This document shows positions 1 to 10,843 of a DNA stretch of 64,000 nucleotides, in pieces. Below the pieces are notes generated by a model that was not told the DNA's origin, searched no databases, and saw nothing but the letters and a program-made list of their open reading frames with translations. Position numbers and translations under genes: made by a program. The stretch comes from Pseudomonadota bacterium (lineage in GTDB: Bacteria; Desulfobacterota; Binatia; Binatales; Binataceae). Position 1 is the stretch's first letter; each line of letters opens with the position of its first letter. The stretch is from NCBI GenBank assembly GCA_021324455.1, contig JAJPJA010000031.1, positions 180,212 through 244,211 of the forward strand, given 5' to 3'.

Positions 1-1373
1 GGATTGCGGCGGCTCAAACAGGTGCGATTGGCGGTTTCGACGCGAATCACGTCGGCGCCCAGATGCGCCAGCATCATGGTGCAGTACGGCGCCGCCCAGA
101 TCCATCCGAAATCCAGCACGCGCACGCCCGCCAGCGGACCGCCCGCGGTTGGCGGCGGAGTGCCGGCGCGGGGCTGGACGGATGCCGATTCCTGCTGTGC
201 CCCAAGCACTTCGGTGTTATGCTGGCCCAGCTTGGGGGCCGGGTTTTCGATTCGCCAGGCCGATCCGGTGGATTTGAACGGCACCGATGGAATTTCGATG
301 GTGCGGCCGTCCGGCGTGGGCATCGATGCGAAAAAGCTGCGCGCGCGCAGATGGATGTCGGCGTAAACATCCGAGCAGCGATTCATCGGCGCCAGCGGAA
401 TCCGCCTGGCCTGCCCCGCCATGAACAACTCCTGCTTGTTCCAGTTCTGCGTAAACTCCGCCATCAGCGGCCACAACGCGTCGGCGTTCTGACCGCGCAT
501 GAAGCGGTCCTTGAATATCTCTTCGCGGGCCCAGTCGGGATTGCCCATCAGCTCGACCAGCCGCTGCCATTGGTCCTCTTCACCCGGATTGATGAAGATC
601 CAGCCGTCGCGCGTGGGCCATATGGAACGGGGACCGTAAATATGATGGCCCAGACGCGACGGCGTGCGCCCGGTGTAGCTGTGAATCGCCAGCGCCCCCT
701 CGAGCATCGTGGCCAGGCATTCCTGCTCCGATACTTCGATCGACTGCCCCTCTCCGGTTTGAGCGCGGTAGCAGTACGCCGCCAGCGCCGCCATCGCGGC
801 GAAAGCGCCGGCCTGAAATTCCGCCTGATGCCCGAACAGTTTGAGCGGCGGCCGCTCGGGAAACTGCGACACCGCCGGCGCCAGCGACGCCATCCCCGAG
901 GAATGCGCCACGGTTATCTCGTACGCGTTAAAGCGCGAGTACGGACCGTGATCGCCGAAGGGTGAGATGCCGGCGACGATCAGGCCCGGATGCGCGCGGG
1001 TCAGCGCGGCGGCTTCCATGGCGGCGGCGCTCCGATCGCGCGGCGCGATATTGTGCATCAGGATATCGGCGCGCCGCAGCAGCATATCCAGCGCCGCACG
1101 TCCGCCCGGATCGGTCAGATCAAGCGTGACGCCCTTCTTGTCGGCATTAAGATATAGAAACAGTCCGCTCAGATTGGGATCGGGCCGGTCCTCGAAAAAC
1201 GGACCGCGGTGGCGCGCGAGGTCCCCCCGCGGAGGTTCCACCTTGACCACCTCCGCCCCGAGTATCGCCATCAGCTTGGCCGCGTATGCCGCGGCCACCC
1301 CCTGGCCGCATTCGACCACCGAGATGCCGGCCAGCGGAAGAGCCGGTTGTTGGGAAGATTCGATCTGAGCCAT
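1..1373 (-). CDS. Tandem-domain CaiB/BaiF family (class III) CoA-transferase, partial
   Basis: Transfers CoA between an acyl-CoA donor and a carboxylic acid in the cytosol, activating the acid for degradation. Read on the minus strand from ATG at 1373, the protein opens with PLAGISVVECGQGVAAAYAA and AEVVKVEPP, the usual start of a family III transferase, and continues through GISPFGDHGPYS and TGEGQSIEVSEQE. After about 400 residues and a Pro-rich linker a second copy begins (PLAGVRVLDFGWIWAAPY), so this is a fused two-domain enzyme, roughly twice the usual 400 residues, with most of the second domain lost beyond base 1. A purine-rich GGAG lies about 13 bases before the ATG. It is divergent from the acyl-CoA dehydrogenase at 1563, consistent with a shared acid catabolism. 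The substrate cannot be told. Confidence 0.88.
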   Translation of the reverse strand, partial: MAQIESSQQPALPLAGISVVECGQGVAAAYAAKLMAILGAEVVKVEPPRGDLARHRGPFFEDRPDPNLSGLFLYLNADKKGVTLDLTDPGGRAALDMLLRRADILMHNIAPRDRSAAAMEAAALTRAHPGLIVAGISPFGDHGPYSRFNAYEITVAHSSGMASLAPAVSQFPERPPLKLFGHQAEFQAGAFAAMAALAAYCYRAQTGEGQSIEVSEQECLATMLEGALAIHSYTGRTPSRLGHHIYGPRSIWPTRDGWIFINPGEEDQWQRLVELMGNPDWAREEIFKDRFMRGQNADALWPLMAEFTQNWNKQELFMAGQARRIPLAPMNRCSDVYADIHLRARSFFASMPTPDGRTIEIPSVPFKSTGSAWRIENPAPKLGQHNTEVLGAQQESASVQPRAGTPPPTAGGPLAGVRVLDFGWIWAAPYCTMMLAHLGADVIRVETANRTCLSRRN

Positions 1374-1562
1374 CGGCGCTATAACTCCATCAGCGAAGCA
1401 TCATGAGGCACGGCTGCCAGAGGCCTGAGGCGGGCCTCGGCAGGCATCAAAGCTCTGCTACCATTTAAAATCCGGCGCAACAACCGCATCGGGTCCGGAT
1501 TGCGCGCGCCGCCCGCTTTCATGCTACAAGTCGCGCAGACATCCGAGGAGCTGCGCGCCGCG

Positions 1563-2747
1563 ATGGATTTTGAATTCACTCCCGATCAGCAGGCTTTTCG
1601 CGCCGAGCTGCGCAGCTGGCTTGAGGCCCACGTGCCGCTTGACCTGCGCATCGATCCCTCCGGCAGTATCACGGCGCCCAATCGCGAGATCTTCGAGCGG
1701 CGCCGCCAGTTTCAAAAACAGCTGTTCGAGGCGCGATGGATCGGGATCTGGTGGCCGCGCGAATACGGCGGACGCGGCGCCGGCTTGATGGAACAGTACA
1801 TCTACGAGCGCGAATACGAACGAGCGCGCGCGCCCTTCCCGCATAACTACCCCGCAATCAATCAATGGGGTCCGACCCTGATGAACTGGGGCACGCCGGC
1901 GCAAAAAGCGCGCTTCCTCACCCGGATGCTGAGCGGCGAGGATAGCTGGTGCCAGGGCTACTCGGAGCCCGGCGCCGGCTCCGATTTGGCGGCGCTGCAA
2001 ACCCGCGCCGAGGACCGCGGCGACTGCTTTCTGCTCAACGGCCAGAAGATCTGGACTTCGGGCGCGCAGTTCTCCGACTGGATGTACATGCTGGTGCGCA
2101 CCGACCCCGCCGCCCCCAAACATCGCGGCATAAGCTGCATGTATCTGGACCTGCGCACTTCCGGGGTTGAAATTCGCCCCCTTATTTTCATCAACGGCGA
2201 GCATCATTTTAACCAGGTCTTCTTCGACAACGTGCAGGTGCCGAAGGAAAACCTGGTCGGTCCGCTGCACGAAGGATGGAAGGTCGCGATGACCACGCTC
2301 GGCTTCGAGCGCAGCGCCGCCGCCGGACGCGCCCATGACCTGCAGCTCAAACGGCTGGACGAGTTGACCCGCGCGGCCGCACTCGGCGGCCGCCCCGCCG
2401 CGCAGGATTCCTATGTGCGCCAGCGGGTCGCCCAGTTGCATATCGAATACGAGGCGTTCAAGCTGAGCGGGATGCGCGCGCTGACGCGTCAGCTCAAGGG
2501 ACTGCCGCCCGGACCGGAGCGCTCGATGATGAAAATCACCGGCGCCGAACTGGCCGTGCGCATCAACCGTTTCCTCACCGAACTGCTGGGACATCACGCC
2601 CTGGTCGACGGCGCGACGCCGCTGGTGCCCGACGGCGCCGAGCTGCTCAACCGCGTGCTGCTCTCGCGCGTGCACTGCGTATCGGGCGGGACGGTCGAAA
2701 TCCAGCGCAACATAATCGGCGAGCGCACGCTTGGGCTGCCCAAGTAG
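1563..2747 (+). CDS. Acyl-CoA dehydrogenase family protein
   Basis: FAD-dependent alpha,beta-dehydrogenation of an acyl-CoA, passing electrons to an electron-transfer flavoprotein. The 394-residue product starts MDFEFTPDQQAFRAELRSWL, the standard N-terminus of the family; an in-frame TTG at 1500 would add an atypical leader. GYSEPGAGSDLAAL in the middle is the FAD/substrate-domain signature and the C-terminal GGTVEIQRNIIGERTLGLPK is the family's final FAD-contacting helix. A GAGGAG lies 14-19 bases upstream of the chosen ATG. The MFS transporter follows 32 bases downstream and is probably co-transcribed, suggesting uptake and first oxidation of one compound. The substrate is not predictable. 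Confidence 0.92.
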   Translation: MDFEFTPDQQAFRAELRSWLEAHVPLDLRIDPSGSITAPNREIFERRRQFQKQLFEARWIGIWWPREYGGRGAGLMEQYIYEREYERARAPFPHNYPAINQWGPTLMNWGTPAQKARFLTRMLSGEDSWCQGYSEPGAGSDLAALQTRAEDRGDCFLLNGQKIWTSGAQFSDWMYMLVRTDPAAPKHRGISCMYLDLRTSGVEIRPLIFINGEHHFNQVFFDNVQVPKENLVGPLHEGWKVAMTTLGFERSAAAGRAHDLQLKRLDELTRAAALGGRPAAQDSYVRQRVAQLHIEYEAFKLSGMRALTRQLKGLPPGPERSMMKITGAELAVRINRFLTELLGHHALVDGATPLVPDGAELLNRVLLSRVHCVSGGTVEIQRNIIGERTLGLPK

Positions 2748-2779
2748 CGGACGGTAGGAAACTGGCAGAGGTAATCATC

Positions 2780-4036
2780 ATGACCCAGCGCGATCGGCAA
2801 GGATGGGCCATCGTCGGCGGATTTTTCCTGGCCTCATTCTTCATCGTCGGATCGGGCTACGATACCGCCGGCGTGTTCTTCACGCCGCTGCTCAAGCATT
2901 TCGGATGGAGCCGCACGCAACTGTCGATGGTGACCTCGGCCATAAGCCTGGCCGCTGCCGTGGTCGGACCGGGTATCGGATGGATGCTGGACCGGTTCGA
3001 GGCCAAATGGGTGGCGACGGCCGGCGCTGCCGTTTGTGGACTTGCTTTCCTGATGGCCAGCAGAGCCCAGGGACTGGTGTGGCTGGTTTCGGCCTATGCA
3101 ATTCTGGGCGTCGGCGCGGCCGCCTCGGCGATGATTCCCTGCTACTACGTGATCAGCAACTGGTTCGACGAGCGCCGCGGCCTGGCGATGACGCTGGCAA
3201 TTACCGGAATCGAGGTCGGCGGCACGGTGATGGCACTGACGGCCAGCTACGTTATCGCGCACGCGGGATGGCGCGCCGCCTATTTGGTGCTGGCGGCGCC
3301 GGTCATTCTGATCGTGATACCGCTGATGCTGCTGGTGGTGCGCAGCCGCCCCGCCGACGCCGCGGCGGCGGCCGCGGCGCATGGCGCGCACGCCCCCGCC
3401 GCAGCGCTTTCCGTCCAGGACGGACTCGAGGTCGGCACCGCGCTGCGCGAGCGATCGTTCTGGCTGATCGCGATTTCCTACCTGATCTACGCCGTCGCCG
3501 GCACCGCGCTGGTGGTGCATCTGATCCCGTACCTGATTGGACTTGGATTGACGGCCCAGCGCGCCGCCGCGGTGCTGAGCATCACGCTTGCGCTCAACGC
3601 AATCGGCAAGCCGTCGCTGGGCGCGCTGGCCGACCGCTACGGTATCCGGCTGATGTACGGGCTCAATCTGCTGCTGGTCGGATGCGGCATCCTGCTGCTG
3701 CTCGACGCGGACCATCCCGCGATGCTGACCGGGTTCGTGCTGGTATACGGGCTGTGCGTGGGGGCGCCAATCGCGCTGATGCCGACGATTCTGGCCGACT
3801 CGGTGGGGCTGCGGCGTTTCGGGTCGTTGTCGGGACTGCTGGTAACGCTGGGTGTAATCGGCAGCGCCGCGGGCCCGATCGTGGCCGGCGCGGTATTCGA
3901 CCGCACCGCCAGCTATGTCGGCGTCTTCGGATGCTTCGGGGCGGGACTGCTGGTCGCCGGTTTCCTGCCGCTGGGATGCGTCCCGTATCGCCAACGCGCC
4001 ACCGCCGCCGCCCCGGTGGTGCAGGCGGTTTGTTGA
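2780..4036 (+). CDS. Major facilitator superfamily transporter (monocarboxylate/oxalate-formate type)
   Basis: Inner-membrane secondary carrier of 418 residues with about twelve hydrophobic segments in two halves of six. A central hydrophilic Ala-rich loop (about residues 190-215) separates the halves. The stretch YYVISNWFDERRGLAMTLA between the fourth and fifth helices resembles the loop of oxalate/formate and monocarboxylate carriers, and FDRTASYVGVF near the C-terminus also fits. It lies 32 bases after the acyl-CoA dehydrogenase, so the likely cargo is an organic acid feeding that pathway (inference). An AGAGG precedes the ATG. It is convergent with the glyoxalase-fold remnant, which begins about ten bases after its stop. 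Confidence 0.85.
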   Translation: MTQRDRQGWAIVGGFFLASFFIVGSGYDTAGVFFTPLLKHFGWSRTQLSMVTSAISLAAAVVGPGIGWMLDRFEAKWVATAGAAVCGLAFLMASRAQGLVWLVSAYAILGVGAAASAMIPCYYVISNWFDERRGLAMTLAITGIEVGGTVMALTASYVIAHAGWRAAYLVLAAPVILIVIPLMLLVVRSRPADAAAAAAAHGAHAPAAALSVQDGLEVGTALRERSFWLIAISYLIYAVAGTALVVHLIPYLIGLGLTAQRAAAVLSITLALNAIGKPSLGALADRYGIRLMYGLNLLLVGCGILLLLDADHPAMLTGFVLVYGLCVGAPIALMPTILADSVGLRRFGSLSGLLVTLGVIGSAAGPIVAGAVFDRTASYVGVFGCFGAGLLVAGFLPLGCVPYRQRATAAAPVVQAVC

Positions 4037-4045
4037 CGCGGTTGA

Positions 4046-4168
4046 GGTGCGGGTCGGCAGTTCGAGGATATGGCCGCTGAGGCCGCGGAAGTAAACGCCG
4101 CCTCCGCCGCGCCAGGTCTGGCCGTCTTCCAGCGACCACGGCGCGCTGCCGTACTTGATCCCGGCCCG
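4046..4168 (-). pseudogene. Remnant of a VOC/glyoxalase-fold protein (C-terminal end only)
   Basis: On the minus strand a 41-codon stretch reads AGIKYGSAPWSLEDGQTWRG followed by GGGVYFRGLSGHILELPTRT. This closely resembles the end of vicinal-oxygen-chelate proteins (pattern YFRDPDGHxLEL, whose Glu is the C-terminal metal ligand). A TGA occupies 4169-4171 in the same frame, and the phosphoribosyltransferase stop lies only 37 bases away, so the other roughly 90 residues of the domain are absent. No start codon or ribosome-binding site serves the piece. It looks like a deletion scar left by neighbouring rearrangement. A short ORF in another frame crosses the region but shows no family signature. 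Confidence 0.6.
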
Positions 4169-4205
4169 TCAGCGGCGCGGCGACCCTGACCCGCAAGTGC
4201 GGACG

Positions 4206-4889
4206 TCACCGATTTGTCAAAGGGCGTTTTCGCGCCGGCGGTTGCGATTCGCGCCGATGCGCCGCCTCCAGCAGTTCGATTACTTCCTGGTCGGTAGTCT
4301 GGCTGAAGTCCTCGTAGAACTCGCCGATGGCGAAGAAGGAATCCGGCGTCTCCAGGCATAACACCGCGTCCGCTTCGCCGCGCAGCGCGTCCACCGCGTC
4401 GCGCGGCGCGACCGGAACCGCCAGCACGACACCTTTGGCGCCCATCCGCCGAATCCCACGCAGGGCCGCCCGGATCGTGCCGCCGGTGGCGATACCGTCG
4501 TCGACCAGGACCGCGGTGCGGCCGGCAACGTCCAGCGGCGGCCGCCCTTTTCGATAGGTATCCTGACGCCGGCGGATTTCCTTCAATTCGCTCTCGGTCT
4601 CCGCCGCGATGTATTGCGGCGAAACGTCGAGCTGGTCGATGATCTGCTGGTTAAGCACGCTCTGCGGATTGTCGCCGTCAACGATCGCGCCCAGGCCCAA
4701 TTCGTGCTGTCCGGGCGCGCCCAGCTTGCGCACCACAACTATGTCCAGCGGCGCGTCCAGGATCCTGGCGGCCTCAAATCCCACCGGTACGCCGCCGCGA
4801 GGCAGCGCAAGCACCACCGGATTTTCCAGCCGCATGCGCTTGAGCGCCAGACCCAGTTGCCGACCCGCCTGCCTGCGATCCAAAAACAT
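4206..4889 (-). CDS. Phosphoribosyltransferase-domain protein (COG1926 type)
   Basis: A cytosolic protein of 227 residues with the type I phosphoribosyltransferase fold. VVLALPRGGVPVGFEAARIL near residue 40 and VRKLGAPGQHELGLGAI after it are hallmarks of the COG1926 group. The PRPP-binding loop is AVLVDDGIATGGTIRAAL, about residues 125-142, with its paired acidic residues intact. The start at 4889 (MFLDRRQAGRQLG) has AGGGAG five bases upstream; a longer ORF reaching 4919 is less likely. Family members are often near stress or energy genes and their substrate is generally unknown. It is divergent from glgX with a 212-base gap. Confidence 0.85.
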   Translation of the reverse strand: MFLDRRQAGRQLGLALKRMRLENPVVLALPRGGVPVGFEAARILDAPLDIVVVRKLGAPGQHELGLGAIVDGDNPQSVLNQQIIDQLDVSPQYIAAETESELKEIRRRQDTYRKGRPPLDVAGRTAVLVDDGIATGGTIRAALRGIRRMGAKGVVLAVPVAPRDAVDALRGEADAVLCLETPDSFFAIGEFYEDFSQTTDQEVIELLEAAHRRESQPPARKRPLTNR

Positions 4890-5101
4890 GGATACTCCCT
4901 GAGGCCGCAGCGATTTCAATTGAATTGCTGAGCATTCCGCGTGCCATCCCGGAGCAGGCGTAAAGATGTATGGGATTGCTGCGGCATATTCTTACCGACG
5001 CCAATGGATACAAGCTGATTGCCGCTGCCTGATACATCGTTTTTCGGGCCTCCGTAATCGCACCGCCTTCTTCTCATCAATAAAAAAGTTATCCTTGAAA
5101 C

Positions 5102-7309
<2,208 letters not shown>

Positions 7310-7310
7310 C

Positions 7311-7357
7311 CGCGCAATTGTCATGCTGCCAAATCGTTATCGCGCAACTGTTATAAT
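7311..7357 (+). promoter_or_regulatory. rtcB promoter-like element with a twice-repeated motif
   Basis: TGTTATAAT at 7349-7357 is a perfect extended -10 element, 33 bases before the rtcB ATG. A 14-base motif occurs twice with exactly 30-base spacing: CGCGCAATTGTCAT at 7311-7324 and CGCGCAACTGTTAT at 7341-7354 (12 of 14 identical). The second copy runs into the -10 and the first lies around -40 to -50, as expected for operator half-sites (inference). No good -35 hexamer is seen at the usual spacing. Confidence 0.5.
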
Positions 7358-7390
7358 GATGGAGCCGCAAATTCCGCGCGGCGTTACGCG

Positions 7391-8833
7391 ATGCAATTAG
7401 AGCTGCACAAGGTCCACGATTACCTGTGGGAAATACCGCGCACCGGGATGATGCGCGTGCCCGGGCGCATCTACGCCAGCGCACCCATGATCGACGACCT
7501 GCGCCAGGATCCGGCGCTGGGACAGGTGGCCAACGTCGCCTGTCTGCCCGGAATCGTCGGCTACTCGCTGGCGATGCCGGACATACATTGGGGCTACGGA
7601 TTTCCGATCGGCGGCGTGGCCGCGGTGGACGCCGAAGACGGCGTGATATCGCCCGGCGGCGTCGGCTACGACATCAACTGCGGCGTGCGGCTGGTGCGCA
7701 CCAATCTCCACTATGACGACGTCGCGGGCAAGGCCGAGCGGATCGCGGATGCGCTGTACGAGGCGATTCCGGCCGGAGTCGGTTCCAAAGGCGCGATACC
7801 CGGACTGCGCACCGACGACCTCAAGCGCCTGCTCGCCAAGGGCGCCCAATGGGCCCGCGATCACGGCTACGCCTCCGACGCCGATCTGGCGCATACCGAG
7901 GAGAACGGACGGCTGGCGATGGCCGAGCCCGACTCAGTCAGCACGCTCGCCTGCGAGCGCGGACGGGTGCAGCTCGGTACCCTGGGATCGGGCAATCATT
8001 TTCTGGAATGCAGCCGGGTCGATCAGATCCATGACGCCGCCGCCGCGCAGGCGCTGGGGGTGCGCCTGGGCCAAATGATGCTGCTGATCCATTCGGGCTC
8101 GCGCGGTCTGGGCCATCAGACCTGTGAGGACCATCTGCGCGTTATAGGGGCGGCGGCCGCACGCTACGGGATTGAGCTTCCCGACCGGCAGTTGGCCGCG
8201 GTTCCGATCAATTCACCCGAGGGGCGCGCCTACCTGGGCGCGATGGCGGCGGCGGCTAACTTCGCCTGGTGCAATCGCCAGCTGATCATGCATCTGGCCG
8301 GGCAGGCGCTGCAGCGCGCGCTGCAAATCACGCCGCGGGAACTGGGCTTCAGCCTGATCTATGACGTCTGCCACAACATCGCCAAGTTCGAGCAGCATGA
8401 AGTGGGCGGCCAACCGCGCACGCTGTGCGTGCATCGCAAGGGCGCGACCCGGGCGCTCGGACCGCGGCATCCCGCTCTGCCCGCCGCGCTGCGCGAGTTG
8501 GGGCAGCCGGTGTTGATTCCCGGCGACATGGGCCGCTTCTCGTTCCTTTTGATCGGGCAGGAGCGCGCGATGAAGGAGACCTTCGGCTCGACCTGCCACG
8601 GCGCCGGACGCGTGATGAGCCGCCATCAGGCGCAGCGCGCCGCGCGCGGCCGCAACCTGTACGCCGAGATGGCCGCGGCGGGCGTAATCGTGCGTTCGCG
8701 CGGGCGCGCCACCGTGGCCGAAGAGATGCCCGCCGCCTACAAGGACGTCGCTGACGTAGTGCAGGTCATGGAAGCGGCGGGCGTCAGCCGCCGCGTTGCC
8801 CGCCTCAAGCCCTTCGCCGTGGTCAAGGGCTGA
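7391..8833 (+). CDS. rtcB: RNA-splicing ligase RtcB
   Basis: GTP- and Mn-dependent RNA ligase joining 2',3'-cyclic phosphate or 3'-phosphate ends to 5'-OH ends; acts in RNA repair and tRNA ligation. The 480-residue length is normal. Metal and nucleotide ligands are all visible: GGVGYDINCGVR (Cys), LGSGNHFLE (Asn-His), HSGSRGLGHQ (His), VCHNIAKFE (His) and the guanylylated His in FGSTCHGAGR. The late motif reads PGDMGRFSF, the Asp variant I recall from many bacterial enzymes. No archease, RtcA or RtcR gene is beside it. It follows glgX by 81 bases and has its own promoter-like element. Confidence 0.95.
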   Translation: MQLELHKVHDYLWEIPRTGMMRVPGRIYASAPMIDDLRQDPALGQVANVACLPGIVGYSLAMPDIHWGYGFPIGGVAAVDAEDGVISPGGVGYDINCGVRLVRTNLHYDDVAGKAERIADALYEAIPAGVGSKGAIPGLRTDDLKRLLAKGAQWARDHGYASDADLAHTEENGRLAMAEPDSVSTLACERGRVQLGTLGSGNHFLECSRVDQIHDAAAAQALGVRLGQMMLLIHSGSRGLGHQTCEDHLRVIGAAAARYGIELPDRQLAAVPINSPEGRAYLGAMAAAANFAWCNRQLIMHLAGQALQRALQITPRELGFSLIYDVCHNIAKFEQHEVGGQPRTLCVHRKGATRALGPRHPALPAALRELGQPVLIPGDMGRFSFLLIGQERAMKETFGSTCHGAGRVMSRHQAQRAARGRNLYAEMAAAGVIVRSRGRATVAEEMPAAYKDVADVVQVMEAAGVSRRVARLKPFAVVKG

Positions 8834-8961
8834 GTCCGCAGGCGTTCCGGAATATCGCAACCAGGGCGGGTTGCCCGCCAGACGGCCGCGGACAACCCGC
8901 TAAAGTTATCCAAACTGCCGGCGTCGATGCCTGTGGCCGGCCTCTACATTGCCCCCACTAA

Positions 8962-9285
8962 TCAGTAGCGGTACAAGTCATAGTAAGGGTTGTAGTAGGG
9001 ATTATAGTAGCGGTTGTAGTAATCCTGGTTCAGGTCGCGTTCGCGCAGTTCCATGTCGTAGCGCCGCTGCTCAATCTCGGCCCGTTCGTGAGCCGCCGCA
9101 TCGTAGTCTCCGCGCCGCAGATCGTTTCTCAACTCGTGATAGTCGTGACGAAGTTCATGGCGCTGATGATGCAGATACCTGCCGTCGCGGTCCATGTCCC
9201 AGTCGTGGGCGCGAACGGTCAGCGCGGGGAACAACAGCATGGTGCCGAATGCGGCCGCAATCAAGCCAATGCCGAATTTCCTCAT
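8962..9285 (-). CDS. Small exported protein with a Tyr-rich C-terminal repeat
   Basis: A 107-residue product. MRKFGIGLIAAAFGTMLLFP followed by ALTVRA is a clear Sec signal peptide. The mature part is charged and His/Arg rich (DRDGRYLHHQRHELRHDYHE), then a helical segment, ending in a repeated YYN/YYNPYY pattern. I chose ATG 9285 because AGGAGG lies nine bases upstream; ATG 9291 gives two more residues but sits only three bases from the same AGGAGG. It follows the lytic transglycosylase on the same strand after 241 bases, so probably has its own promoter. No family recognised; the charged, Tyr-tailed design suggests a small envelope protein. Confidence 0.75.
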   Translation of the reverse strand: MRKFGIGLIAAAFGTMLLFPALTVRAHDWDMDRDGRYLHHQRHELRHDYHELRNDLRRGDYDAAAHERAEIEQRRYDMELRERDLNQDYYNRYYNPYYNPYYDLYRY

Positions 9286-9526
9286 CGTCATATACCTCCT
9301 GGTGGCCCGGCCGTGGCAGCCCAACGGGTTGGCCGCGGCCGGCATGCGGTATTTGCGATGGTCGATGCAGGGGCCGTGCCGATCACAACCTGGCGAAAAA
9401 GCCTGAACAATCCGCCGCGGATGAGCATGGAAAGTAGCGTCAGGTAACCGCGATGCCGGATTTGGGGTTGATCGGGCAAAAACGCGGTCCGCCTCCAAGG
9501 ATGAGTTCGGCAGAAAAAAACCGGCT

Positions 9527-10681
9527 TCAGGCGCTGCGCAGATGACGCCGCGCTCTCGAACGGAACACCGCGCGGCGCAAATGATGCCGGCTTGTGCGGC
9601 CGCTGGCCGCTACCCGTCGTATTGAAGAGCGCCAATGGCGGCGCACCGCGCGGGCATAATGCACCGGCGGCGGCTCTTCGAAATCCGGCTGCTCCTGGTC
9701 GATACCGGGGAAATAAGCTTCGCGGTACTGGTAAACCTGAAGCGCGGCCAGGAATTCGGAATAATAATTCTTGCTGGCAAAACCGAAGCGGGGACCGTCC
9801 CAGCGCCGCAGAATTTCGCAGTAATCGCCTCCGTTGGTCGCTTCCACCGCCTGCAGCATCCCACCCGTCCCATAATTATAAGCGGTTATCGCCAGCGGCC
9901 AGTCGCCCAGCAATTCATGGTTATGCTGCAGCAACTCCGCCGCCGCCTGTGTAGCCCGCTGCGGATTAAGCCGATCATCGCGCCGGCCGCTGACCGTCAT
10001 GTACTCCTTGCCGGTGGCGCGGGTGAATTGCCACAAACCCATCGCTCCGCACTTGGAGCGCGCATACAGATGAAACCCGGATTCCACGGTGGGCAAAAGC
10101 GCCAACCCTTCGGGCAGTCCGAAGGATCGAAACACGGCCTGGATCTGCGGCAGATAGGTGCGCGCGCGCACCAGGCTTTGGCGGAACCGCTCAGCCATCC
10201 CCTGCTGCACGCGCAGGTTGAGCGCCGCCGCGGCGTAGTTGGGATTGCGCTCGTTCTTGAACAGGCCGGCGACGCGCTGCTCCTCGTAAGTGGCCGGCTG
10301 ATGCTGGGCGAGACGATTGAGAATGTCGGCGTATTTGGTCTTGAGATAAGTGTTGGCCCAATCCACATCTTCCGCGGTCGGGTTACCCTCACCCGGCAGG
10401 TGCAGCACCTGATAGATCTTCCACACCTGATCCTTGTCGTGCACCACGAAGTCGCGCACCGAATAGGCGGAAAACACGTCAACCCAGAATTTGATGTTGG
10501 GTTCGATCGAGGCGGGTCTGGGGAATTCAGGGGCGCGGCGTGGAACCAGATTTTCGGCGCGCGCCGCGCTTAGCAAAGCGCCCACCGCCAGCAGCGTAAG
10601 CAGCGCTGAGCGTAACGAGCCGATACGTACAATGCGAATGATCCGGTGCGCTATCTTCAAAGCAACCTGGCAAGCGTCCAT
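9527..10681 (-). CDS. Membrane-bound lytic murein transglycosylase (MltD-like, SLT domain)
   Basis: Cleaves peptidoglycan between MurNAc and GlcNAc with 1,6-anhydro product formation, in the periplasm. The N-terminus has a hydrophobic export segment (SALLTLLAVGALLSAARA), then about 140 residues of helical lead-in. The SLT catalytic domain has ALLPTVESGFHLYARSKCGA with the catalytic Glu, GLWQFTRATGKEYM, and the ITAYNYGTGGM motif. No LysM repeats follow; instead the last 50 residues are Arg rich, perhaps binding the wall. The start at 10681 (MDACQVALKIAHR) is preferred over one at 10774 whose product has no signal character. PyrF lies 162 bases upstream on the same strand. Confidence 0.87.
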   Translation of the reverse strand: MDACQVALKIAHRIIRIVRIGSLRSALLTLLAVGALLSAARAENLVPRRAPEFPRPASIEPNIKFWVDVFSAYSVRDFVVHDKDQVWKIYQVLHLPGEGNPTAEDVDWANTYLKTKYADILNRLAQHQPATYEEQRVAGLFKNERNPNYAAAALNLRVQQGMAERFRQSLVRARTYLPQIQAVFRSFGLPEGLALLPTVESGFHLYARSKCGAMGLWQFTRATGKEYMTVSGRRDDRLNPQRATQAAAELLQHNHELLGDWPLAITAYNYGTGGMLQAVEATNGGDYCEILRRWDGPRFGFASKNYYSEFLAALQVYQYREAYFPGIDQEQPDFEEPPPVHYARAVRRHWRSSIRRVAASGRTSRHHLRRAVFRSRARRHLRSA

Positions 10682-10843
10682 GATCCACCACCCCGACCAC
10701 GTTTTCCGGTCCCAAGCCCAAGCGCTTGTAACCTTGCCATGACTCCAAGCTCGACAATGACAATATGCGTACAAAAAGGGAAGGTCAAACGCGCAATTCC
10801 TTACACTTCCAACTCATGGCGAAACCCGGTCCGACAGACCGAA

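Noticed and set aside
2834..3994. Long minus-strand ORF of 386 codons opposite the MFS gene
   Set aside because: Its product is Gln/His/Arg-rich low-complexity, as expected for the antisense of a G+C-rich membrane protein gene, and the plus frame has twelve clear helices.
9527..9700. Possible frameshift at the C-terminus of the lytic transglycosylase
   Set aside because: The Arg-rich tail looked odd, but other frames show no LysM or known extension, so it is reported as a basic tail rather than a broken gene.
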